From Lactifluus volemus (taxonomy: Eukaryota; Basidiomycota; Agaricomycetes; Russulales; Russulaceae), in assembly GCA_022376515.1 (NCBI GenBank), contig WTXI01000515.1, positions 1 through 20,470 on the forward strand: a stretch of 20,470 bases of DNA, in the 5' to 3' direction. Numbering within the stretch: the stretch's first letter is position 1; each line of letters begins with the position of its first letter. Below the pieces are notes generated by a model that had not been told where the DNA came from, made no database searches, and was given only the letters and a program-made list of their open reading frames with translations. Positions 1 to 10,300 of the stretch are shown piece after piece. Made by a program: the position numbers and the translations under genes.

Positions 1-100
1 CAAACTTCGAGAAAATATGTGGAATTTCAGTTGAAACAGTGCCTCGAAGTCTGGGTTTGACGAACACTCAATTGGCAAATTGTGTTATGTAACATTGCAC

Positions 101-827
101 AAAATTGGACTTGCCTGATTTGGTAACCGATCATCGAAGTCTGTTCTTGGAATCAGGCGATCTGATGTCATCTTTCCGACTCGTTATCAGTGCGAGAAGA
201 TCCTTGTCTGCCCTTAAACTCACACTCTCAACAGTTGCAACACGTGTGATGTCTACCCAAATAATCGCAGTCATCGATGAGGTTGATCTCAAAGATGGTC
301 AAATGTACGTGTCTAGGCACATCGCACTACTCGTCTGACTGTTGCACAGGAAGGAAGTCCCCTTTGGATCAGGTCGGGTTCTCCTGTCTTGTCTGGGTGA
401 CAATGTTCATGCAACCAGTGCATTTTGCACTCATTATGGTGCCCCACTCGTCAAAGGTGTCCTCACAGCCGACGGCAGGGTCGTCTGGTAAGAGCCTGAT
501 GCCACTCGTTATCGTATGCCAACTACTATATCTCATACGCAGCCCATGGCACGGGGATACAGTATTCGTTTATAACAAACCATTCTTTGGCTTACATTAT
601 TCTATAGCCTACTTCAATGTGTGTACTGGCGATATTGGTTTGTCTTGTTCTCTCAATAAGACCCTCTTACTTACAAACTGCCAGAGGACGCTCCCACACT
701 GGCAGCCATTCACTCCTTCCAAACCCATAACACTGGCGACAAGGTGTATGTGACAGCTGACCCCACGAATACCCCGAAAGAAAGGTTTTCACGACCACCG
801 ATGCTACTTGCGTCCGGCAGTGAAGTT
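101..827 (+). pseudogene. Truncated copy of AIF-like Rieske oxidoreductase gene (5' part only)
   Basis: This stretch aligns without gaps to 17647-18371, with about 47 substitutions in about 720 nt by hand count. It carries the 5' end of the AIF-like gene: the possible presequence start (ATG at 165), the alternative start MSTQ, and a Rieske [2Fe-2S] cluster motif, CTHYG then CPWHG split by an intron. Introns fall at the same places as in the full copy (305-349, 488-542, 638-684). The donor of the intron after CPWHG reads AT instead of GT (near 557), which would block normal splicing. Homology stops in the linker just before the FAD-binding motif, so the FAD and NAD(P)H domains are absent and unrelated DNA follows. 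It cannot make a working enzyme. The truncation is certain; whether any transcript is made is unknown. Confidence 0.85.
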
Positions 828-870
828 CGTTAGCATAACACGCCGCTTTGTTAGCAAGGGCAGGTAAGAT

Positions 871-1143
871 TACCCAACCATCTTCCTGCGCCTGTTTCCA
901 GCTCTCGCCGTTCTCGCGCACCTCGACGATGACGTTGAGGCCATTATCGCGCGCATTTTCAGGCCCTGTCCGTGACCTTGCGAACTGTAGCCAATAAGGA
1001 CTACTTTTAAAATGACACCCTCGCCCGGGGCGAGGGTGTCATTTTAAAAGTAGTCCTGTAGTCTGGCGAGAGGCCAGTCACTGCGCTCGTACACAACCTC
1101 CTGGGAGCCGGGAAAGTCGAGCGTTTTGACGCCACGAACGGAT
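871..1143 (-). pseudogene. ILV5: Relic of acetohydroxyacid (ketol-acid) reductoisomerase, N-terminal part
   Basis: Read on the minus strand this encodes pieces typical of fungal ILV5: RGVKTLDF, then EVVYERSDWP, then a QDYF/NDTLA segment, then IGYSSQGHGQGL (the NADPH-binding glycine motif, with Gly to Ser at its third position), then, in a shifted frame, ARDNGLNVIVEVRENGESW and KQAQEDGWV. ILV5 catalyses the NADPH-dependent second step of valine/isoleucine synthesis in mitochondria. Here it is broken in three ways: a TAA stop where YFKND is expected, a 30-nt inverted self-copy just after DTLA, and a frameshift near 955-959. Homology ends at GWV near 871, probably at an old intron border. The remaining catalytic domain is missing. 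Only a short N-terminal relic remains. The family call is from memory of ILV5 sequences and is firm. Confidence 0.8.
997..1057. repeat. 61-nt near-perfect palindrome (30-nt arms, 1-nt centre)
   Basis: Positions 997-1026 and 1028-1057 are exact reverse complements, separated by a single G at 1027. The arm begins AGGACTACTTTTAAAATGAC. The palindrome lies inside the ILV5 relic. On the minus strand the first arm is normal ILV5 sequence (QDYF.NDTLA) and the second is its inverted copy, after which the gene resumes at LIGY. Removing 30 nt restores the expected DTLA-LIGY junction, so the second arm is an insertion. Confidence 0.93.
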
Positions 1144-4100
1144 TGTGTGAGAGCGGAAACGAAAAAAAAGAAAAATTGTTAGAGAGAGAAAAGAAATAGT
1201 AATCGCCGTGCCTTGCAGGAACCATCAAAAAGTTATGTAAGACAAATTTCCTTGTTCGGATTTTCCGACCTGCCTGTTCTACGCGTTCCGACAGAACACT
1301 CCTCCTTTTGCAATGATCTTTAGATTCGTGTGATCTCGGCCGTTCGATGTTGTGCTACCTTTAGCCCTCCGCTTTCTGCAGGTTTCTCCGTGGGTGAAAC
1401 AGACCCGCCCTCTCTTCTTCATTGTTTGCACGGAGTTGTACCACGTTGCTAGTCGGTGCAATACGAGCCATCCAGCCGTTCAAGCTCACGCAAGGGCCAC
1501 AAGGTCCGGCGTGGCCCCTGGGCCACGCCGCACTCTCCCAGCCTCTCAATCGGGCAACCTGGATATGATTGTCCCACTGGCAACCGCAGCCTTTTCTGAT
1601 CGATCATCTTGGAGGTGAAGACGCTATTTGGGCCATGGTCTCTGGGGCGTTTTCGCTGGACTATTCCCTTGCAACAATTGGAGTAGTTTGGACAGCTGCC
1701 TTTCTATGCACTCCCGAATGCCCCGTGGCAATGGTGAGTTAAAGTCAACATGGTAGTAATGTGGGGGATGAAACCTCGCACCTGTAATTGTTCGTCAATA
1801 ATTTTCAAGGTAAAGGTCATGAGCTTCACACTGGGAAGAACAGCCAGCTTTTGTCTTCCGATTTTCTCGCCTTCATTGAGGTCCCAGTTACTGGACCAAC
1901 ATCTTCCACACTGAATCACTCCTAGTGGATATTGTACCAAATCCATGTCAAAAACCATTCGAGTTTGTATGTTAATGTACAAATAATAAAAGTCCTGTCT
2001 TCATACCGGTCAATACATCACACTACTTGCAACCTGCATAGTCCGCAAGCAAGGTGGCCGACGACAACGTCGGCATTTCCCTAGTAGAGAACGTTTGGCT
2101 AAAAGAAAAAAAAACCCTGGAGTTGCCGTTCTGCACGGTGCGCTGGCAGTGATGGCAGAACGCGCCAATAGAGAGTAACTGGCTGCGTTTACAGGTTATG
2201 AAACGAGTTTATTGGTGATGCGAGGAACACGGCGAGAAGCAGTGCGGAGACAGGATGCCATTTGAAGAGTTGGAACGACGAGCCAACGACTATTGACCAA
2301 TATACGTTCTTCGGCCGAGATAGGCCGAGACTACTTTCTTCCGCCACTTTCCGCCACATAATTTACTACTACTATACTGTATTGTACCATCGAGCGACAT
2401 CGTGCACAACGCCAAGCTGTTCAGAGGCCTCACATCCCCTTTTCCTTCGTCTATCATTTGTTTCACACTACTTTAGGATGTCCTAGGGGGCAGTGCTTTC
2501 TAGCATTGTCTTAAAAGACTTTTTCTCTTTCATTTTCTTGAACTACTTACAGAAAACACATAACAGGCCTTGCTTATTGACCTAGAAGGGCATCCAATAA
2601 ACCTTTCTCTTTTGGATCACTAAGCTTGTCTCAAAAATAGAAGAAGAATCTCACCTCATATTTGCCCTCATTCTAAGTCTCATCTTGTCGCTCACTCGAT
2701 CCCCGCTCGTTACGGCTCCGGCCCTGTGAAGTGGCAAATCGAACTTCAAGGGCAGACACGAGGCAAAAGAATAAGGTCACGTGAGAGGGTGAAGAAAGGA
2801 GCGGGAGGGCGCGCGCCACGCGCGCGACAAAGAAAATCGGGGCGGGGTCAGAACTACTTCCCCCGGTCTCATGATTAGTTCTTTATGTAGATTGTGTTCT
2901 ATGTTAGCCGTTGTATAGATTCTTGGCCCAAGTTGGCCGCTCGTTCTTGGCAAGCACGAGGCGGCATGGGACCATGTGTTCAGCAGGACTAGGTAAACTA
3001 AAATAAGGCTTCTGGTGAGAAAGATGAATGTTGTATCGTAATAACGGCTGTGAGTGACCACCCACAACGGGGAGCAGTCGTCATCCACGCCAGGGGGCCC
3101 TCAGGGAGCCGCAGGCGTTGGCTATCCCGTCTCAGGGGTCCCATTTGCGCGTTCTCAGCTGCCTGCCTTTCCTCCTTCCCGATTTGAGTTTTTCCAACAC
3201 CCTGATCACACGTTCGAACAACCCAACGCGTCTGTCAATTCGTTTACTCGCCGGTTCAGAAAATGCGTTAGTAATATTTTCGCGGCACGGCACGTCCCTC
3301 CGAGATTTATCGACTCCCCTACGCTTCACCTCGAACTCGCCCGTACTCATCAGAGGCACGTTCACTGGTACCACGCCTCCTCCCAACAGCATGCCCGTCA
3401 ATCATTTCCGACTCACCACTTGTGCCACGAGGTTACGATTCCATCCTCGACCGGATGGAACCGCGCATTGACGAGGACCGGCACGGCCCACACTGATGAT
3501 TATCTTAAAGTACCACAGAAGCTCACAACGCCCGCGTGAATGCAACGGGCACGTTCTCCTCTGCAATTCTTTCCTCGCCCTGTCACAAAACAATCCCGGT
3601 ACTTTGAAAATTTCTTCCGATTTCGTAATGCCCGTACTCATTCTTTCTTCTACAGAATCCAACTACCAGAGCGAGTAGACAGCTGAAGCGCGCAAAACGT
3701 TCCGAGTCGACAGGCAGGAGTAGTAGGAGCTGGTATTCTCCGTGCCGGACGATTTCGCGAAGGAGGAGCAGACGTTTTACCCAGGTGACGGTGGCGTGTG
3801 ATCTACTAGAGTGAGCATCCGCAAGTAACAGTTAGCGGCAAACCGTTTGTCTGACGACGATCTTCTCGGCCAGGTTAGTGTTGAATTATATGCGGGCGTA
3901 TTGAAGAAAGGGATTGCGAAGGTGCATGAATGCTGGGCGTGATATACATTTTGATGCATATACGAGTAAGTCTCCCGAGTTCGAGTTCTGAGTACGGGAA
4001 CCGAGTGCTGATGAGGCACAGACCCGAACTTGACGGGGCTAGGACCGAATAATGCAACTTGACGCGAACTAAGCATAGAAGATATCGCCGTAAAATACGC

Positions 4101-4332
4101 ATACATGATCGATGATAGCTTCTTATACAGTACAGGCTACTGATGAGTCAATATCAAGGAATTTGATTGGAGTGCATAGAACGTGATGTGCGCAGAGGAA
4201 CATAGATGTGTCTTTTTACCGCTAACCCGGTCCAACATCCACACAGCCAGCAGCGCCATTGGATCGATATTTCCAGTCATAGGACGAAAAGCTACTAAGA
4301 AGAGGTCGCAAGAATACGTCGATAGGTTGGGC
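1144..4332. other. 3.2 kb without a supportable gene
   Basis: No open frame here shows a recognisable domain or a convincing chain of exons. Things seen: a perfect 11-bp hairpin at 1507-1530; a smaller 7-bp stem (GCCGACG/CGTCGGC) near 2055; a CACGTG box at 2778-2783 next to a GC-rich patch of alternating GCGCGC at about 2808-2827; and a plus-strand open frame of 161 codons at 3054-3539, low in complexity and with no domain I know. A short frame at 3727-3784 (begins ELVFSVPDDF) ends at a GTGACG donor-like site but is preceded by stops. The 3' untranslated region of the minus-strand lectin gene should lie just below 4333. Confidence 0.5.
1507..1530. repeat. Perfect short hairpin (11-bp stem, 2-nt loop)
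   Basis: CGGCGTGGCCC and GGGCCACGCCG are exact reverse complements around CT. No U-tract or adjacent gene gives it a role; it is a GC-rich inverted repeat in a gene-free stretch. Confidence 0.6.
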
Positions 4333-7300
4333 TTAAAGCAACACTCCCTTCAACCTATTACGATGCGATTAGTAGGAGAGTTGGGGTTACTTTTGAGCGA
4401 ATTTGGGGTACTCACAGATCATGTACAAAGTCGCTAACACTGCCAATGCGGAACTTAATACGGACCTCCCTTGGCTTGCCCCCAATAGTAACGAGAATGA
4501 GAGCGTCAAATTTTCCACCCCCCGCGATGTCATTATACGAGCCGTTGAGTGCGACGCGAGTGATATCCAGAGCGCTGGTGATCGTTCTCACCATCTCCTC
4601 GGTGATGTTGATTAGGCCGTCGATACCGTGCTCCGCAATCTTGAGTGATTCTGTAGCTATATCAAGTGCGTGAGTCGAGGCCCTGGCTAAGCTAATAGCG
4701 ACAGTCGCTGTTTGATATGCAACCCATGCGGCAGAGGTTTCGAGGTCGTCCAGGATCTTCTGAGCCCCAGCAAGTACGGCTTTCCCGGCCTCGATGAACA
4801 CCGCCAGGTCCTTCTCTGCCTTTCTCCACACGAAATCCCCCCCGTTCTGCACTTCCTGAAGGGTCTTTACAGCCATATTGATGAGAGCCTGCGTCGCCAC
4901 GTCCGCATCATGGACAGCAAGTTGGGCTGCCTTGAAGGCGACATCTCCTGCCTTGCGAGTCACCTCGAGGGTGTGTTCGACTAAGGGGATAGCATCGCGA
5001 GCGGTGACGTACTCCGTTCCCTCGACAATAGCCTTGCACGCGTCGAGAATATCGTCGGCCATGTGTTTAGCGGCGTACAAGCCACCTTTGGTGATTTCAA
5101 GACTTGGAATGGCGGCCTTCTTCCTGAAGCGATTGTTGGCCTTTGTTCGTAAATACTAAAACTGCTCGGATACTCACCAGAATACATACCAATCGGCACT
5201 ATTGTAATCGCTGATGGTATGGTCGATGTCGTTGATCTGATTCTGGAGGCTATCAACTTTGTCCCTCGCGTCCTGAAGGTCACTCTCAGCGGAGCCAAAC
5301 TTCTCACGCAGAACGCGCTTGGCGTCCTCAAGTTCAGCCTCGTCTCTGCGAACAGAACTGTCCCAATCGTTCTGGGCTTTGACGACCGCAGCTTGAGCCT
5401 TCTGCATCTCTGCAGCGCGGTGAGCACTCGCATGCTGAAGATCGCCCTCAGCCTGCTTCAACTTGATATTGAAGGCTTCACGCTCATCGTCGACCTTCTT
5501 CTGGAGTGCCGCCGACTCTGCAGAGTAGTCGTCGCGGATACGCTGGGCCTCGGCTCTCTGGCTTTTCGAGTACTCCGTCCACTCTGCAAACGTCTCGTTG
5601 ACTCGTGTCTTCGCAGCCTCAATGTCCGCTTCGTACTGCTCCTTGGCTGCCTCCACCTTCCTCCGTGCTTCTTTAATTGCGTCGTCGCTGGCATGTTTGG
5701 CTTGTTCGAGCGCGTCGATGAGTTGTTTGCGGACATACTCGAGGATATGCTGATCGAACTCGGCCATGAGGGTGAAGTCGAGGTTAGAGAGGTCTTTCAA
5801 ATCTGCGGAGGAACTGCCAGCGGTTGCTTCGACCTTGAAGAGTAGCAGGTCCGTAAACGCGAGGAGGAAGCTGAAGAAGAAAGATGGGTGGGGCAAGATG
5901 TCCAGCTTGAGGAGAAGGGAGACCTGGAGGCCAAGGAACTCAATCCCGCCATCCACCTCCAAATGCTGGATCGACGCGCCGAGGTGTAGGGCGAACAACG
6001 CCTTCTTTCCGTCGTGGCCTTGTATGATGAGCGGACCAACATGAAGGCGCTCGATATCGGCATGAACCGAAAGGACACCACCGGTGATACCTGCCGAAAC
6101 ATCAAGATGGGAACCGAAGATGATCAAGTGTGCGTCGAAAGAGAACCCGGCGGGGAAATTCTCCGTGCCGATGGCTACCCCCGTTGACATATAGAGCTTC
6201 AGCTCCTGAAACTCAAGGAAATCAGGTGGAGGAGGGATCTCGTGCTGTATGACGGAGCTGGCGAAAGCCACCAAGTCGTCGATTCCCAAATTTTTCACTT
6301 CTCCTTTCAACAGCTCCTCTATTGAAACGTCAGCGATGTCCGCAAGGTATCGCAAACGCGCACTTACGAAAAGGGTCTTCACTGATATCCACTGCCACTT
6401 GCGCTTCTGCCGTTCCTATAGCCAAGCCTCCGGCGAAACGGAACCCGGTCGGGAGGCCCGTGAGGAAAAACAGAGGCAAATCGATGTCAAGTCCCAGGTT
6501 AATATGCGGTCCGACCTTGACTTTCTCGCTGACACCAAAGGGATCGACCCACCACCCATACATGTCGGCCGATACGGTGACGACATCATCCTGAAGCGAG
6601 AGCGACGCTTGGAAATCGAGCGGTACGGGGCTCTTGGCAACTGGAACCTTGATACCAGCATGTATCATTAGTTCGACCGGATTGGTCTGAATGCGGAGTG
6701 CGATTGGGTCGGTGGTAATTCCTCGGCCAAGGTGGATCACGAAGGGAGTCGGCAACAAAATCTCCAGCGAGAAGCCAAAGCCGTTGGCCCAGGAAGCATT
6801 GAGGATCAAGTCGGGGGAAGTAGATTGGCGTGTCAGCTTTGAGAAAGGACCAATATGACCAATTACAGCACAAATCTGTACACCTGGGTTGAGGTGGTGC
6901 ATTAATGAATGCCTACGCCTCGGGTGGATAAGCGACTTACCACGACGAATAGTGTAGCTTTGCGGATTGAGGTTGGAAACCTCAGGGTCATCTCGTGATG
7001 CGGCAATGAAGACAGCGTCGGTGAGCGTCACATTCCCGAGGAAGGTGCCCTTGGTTGCGTGGATAACTTCGCCCAAAGGCGCTTGGGGCCCGACACTTGC
7101 AAAATGACCGTATACCGTCCATTCCCATTTGTTGGTCTCAGCGTCCGATGCGCCGCCCTTGTACAGATGCACAACAGCATCGACTGTCATGTTCGAAAAG
7201 CCGATCGTTCCTCCCAACGTAAACGACCCGCTCCATAATTCGCCAGTTTTGACGATCTCGACTTTCAGGGTGACGTCTTTGAGGGAAATGTCGTCAAATT

Positions 7301-10300
7301 CCAACGAACCGCCCAAATGACCTTCAATCTGAAGCCCGCTGGGACCGACAGCGAGTGTCGCACTCTTGCAGCTGTACTTGCTGTCCGCAATCTCGAGGTC
7401 GTTAACACTAATGATGAAGCCCGCCTTCGAGATAGAGATAGAGCCCGAGGTCATTTTAAAGTCGAAGCCCGAAGGCATGGTGATCGACTGGGTGGTCAGG
7501 TGGGTATAGATTTCGAGGATGTGTGCGGTGGTTAGCCCTTCAACAAGTGCGGTGAGAGAGTAGTCCCCGCCTGCTCCGTAATGTCCAGATAGCTCGATGA
7601 TCGTGGATTCCAACTCAAGCACCGCGCTCAGATCGAACTGGTATGAACGAGCCAAGGCTCTAGCATCGAACATGGTGGAGAATAACACATTGCTGAGCTG
7701 TCATAGAAGATGAGGACGCGAAGACGAGTGATCAGTGTTTCGCGTACCGTTAAACCAGACCCAAATACGTTCTGCCAGAGAGCACCGCGCAAGTCAGCTT
7801 TGATCTGAACAAGATCTCCCATCTCAGTGACGTCAAATTCCAGCTGTAATGGCACAGTAGAGCCGGAGACCGCGATGTGAATGGTGCCAAACGCTCCAAA
7901 CCCGTAATCCATCTTCTGCCTCGCTTTCAGCCCGAGCTCATGGCTGCTGATGGCGAGAAGACGAATACCAATTTGGGACAGCGTGATGTCGGTGCCCAGC
8001 CTAATTCCAGTGGCTTTCGAGCCTTGCTTGGGAACAAGGTCCAGCACACCCTCTAGGCAGAAGCCCGACATCGACGGGAGAGTATCCCATCGATGCTTCG
8101 GCCCCAGGGCAGCGCGCGCGCGAAGCCTCAGGGATTCTGAGTCATTGGGGATCTGGAAGAAGTTGACAAGGACGTCGTGAACTTTGCTATATCGCTCGTC
8201 GATGATGATTTCGGCCTCCAAATGCCAGCCGATGGTCCGAGTGGGGTCACTAGGAAGTTGGAAACATCAGCACAGTGGTAAGTTATAGACAGGTCGCGAC
8301 GAACAATTGAGCATTCTGGAAAATGACGAGCACTTTATTCAGCTCAAAGTCCGCCCATGGTGTGTTGGCCAACAATGGTAAGAACGACGTGACACGTAGA
8401 CTGTCGATTTCAGCTTGATGATAAGCAGGGACGATATCCTTCGGCACAGAAACAGTTGGCGGCGGAGGACCTTGCCAACTGGTGAAGCGAGCAGTGAGGG
8501 AAGAAACACCGAATAGATCGATTTCCCCTTGTAAGACGAACCCATCCAACGGCGGATGAGGCTTGGTACCACCAGGAACGTCTACTCGTAGAGTTTCGGT
8601 TGCGAGCAAACAGACGGGATTGGATATCTTGATGCCAGTCTTCCGCGAAGTTTGAGCCCAGTGCGATTGCAGCGAATCTATTCCCCCAGGGGACCAAGTG
8701 CCAGCAAAAAATAACAACTTGGCACCGCTCCTGCAGAAGAGATGTTTATCGTCTGAAGCCATAAGTACTTAAACATACCAATCGAAAAATTGGCCACCGG
8801 AACCACCCCACCTCGGGCTAGTTCTCCCTGACAGTGGACATGAGTGACTGCGGGCCAATATAGCAAGAAGAGACAGACCATGATTAGTTGTGAATTGTAT
8901 GGCGACAATTCGTGTGTCACTTAGGCCCTGGATCCTGGTGACGTGCTCTCCGGGGTTTAGAGTTAGCGTATTCGCAACGCCGAGATTGGGGTTTCCGTGG
9001 ACCACCCTACCACCTGGGGAGTACTCAATCTGTAATAAAGTGTCACCAAGCTGAATTGGTAGGTATAGGCGTATCAAAGCAAACCTGAATGCAAGATATA
9101 ACATCACCCGATGTGCTGATTATAACAGACTTCATTTCTCTCCGCGCAAACGATGTGTCATTGAAGGAATAGATACCAGGACCGCCAACTTCTTGGGAAG
9201 CTGTCCGGTTTACTATATCGAGATGCAGGGGGTGAGATGGCACAAGAATGGTGGTGGGTGTCTCCCAGACAGCTTGCAGAGCATCGACGGTGTGGTCGCT
9301 GCTGTATGCAGAAGTCCGCGTTAGGCTGTGTAGATGGATTGGCGATAGCAATACGTACGCTCGGCCATTGAAATACAAAAGCCGGTTTCCAGTCCTAATA
9401 ACGATGATCCTGTGAGGTCAAGTTGTTGAATGCGGATATTTCGTCACACACCAATTGAACGTATTTTCACCAAGTCCGCCGTATCGACCGCTGGAACGAC
9501 CTAAGTCACGGTAGGTCACTGGCACATCCGACCAGGAGAAAACTATGACTACGAACCCGTGTTGGTAAAAAACTGAACAGCATCAAGTTGTTGTCCACTG
9601 CGGCCCTCGATCCTTGTGATATACTCATCGGGCTGCAAACGGAAGACATCCTGTTCGAGATGGGAGAGACCGTGGTTAGCTCCCCAGGTGTTAGTACCGA
9701 AAAGAACCTAGGGCACGTTCCGAGTCAATGAAGGCAAGAAGGGGGAGAAGCGATGCAAAAGACATGCCTGAATCCGATTGATTCCATTATCACCAAAATT
9801 GATCCGAATGCCATGAATCGGAAAATTTCCATGGGGTGACTCATCACTCCAAGGTTGGCCACCTGAACCCCCCTCCAGACGCGAGGAAGTTGTCTTGACT
9901 GCCTGGCCCCAGTAAGCCTGCAGGTTGTCGACGGCATTACCGCTGAGGTAAACAATCATATTAACGCTGTCCTTTAGAGGTAGGGCGGATTCCTACGTAC
10001 GCTCGTCCGCTGAAGTACGCCAGCCTTTTACCGGTCCTAGCAAAGACAGACACATCAGCTACGCACAACTCGAATGCCCAAGGTATCTCACCAAATGAAG
10101 GGAGTGCCGCCGTTTCCTCCATATCGAGGACTTGATCGACCTGGATGTGTGGATACGTTAATATTCGCGCCAAGATAGTAATATTATCGATTCTAACCAG
10201 TGTTAGTGAAGAACTGGATGGCATCCAGTCTGTCCTCGCCGCTGCCTTCGACCTTGACGATCACTTCGTTGTCTTGGAGGGTGAACGTATCTTGATTGAG

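Noticed and set aside
1580..1732. Hydrophobic frame (DHLGGEDAIWAMV onward) ending at a GTGAGT donor-like site, faintly like a transporter
   Set aside because: A stop lies just upstream, no neighbouring exon continues it, and the likeness to major-facilitator transporters is too weak to support.
1704..1982. Minus-strand 92-codon frame with a CGRCW motif
   Set aside because: No recognisable family, no repeat or splice context; length is within chance for this composition.
2270..2640. Possible tRNA or transposon end in the gene-free stretch
   Set aside because: No T-arm consensus, cloverleaf arms, terminal inverted repeats or target-site duplications could be found by eye.
3054..3539. Plus-strand open frame of 161 codons (and an overlapping 117-codon frame) upstream of the lectin 3' end
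   Set aside because: No domain, no convincing splice partners, low-complexity Ser/Pro/Thr composition; overlapping frames are equally open on both strands.
3727..3784. Short exon-like frame starting ELVFSVPDDF and ending at GTGACG
   Set aside because: Preceded directly by two TAG stops in frame and no matching upstream exon or acceptor that gives a continuous protein.
5219..5845. Plus-strand open frame of 208 codons opposite the coiled coil of the lectin gene
   Set aside because: It is a shadow: Glu/Lys/Ala-rich coiled-coil codons leave few stops on the opposite strand. Its Leu/Val-rich product shows no domain, and the minus-strand frame is clearly coding.
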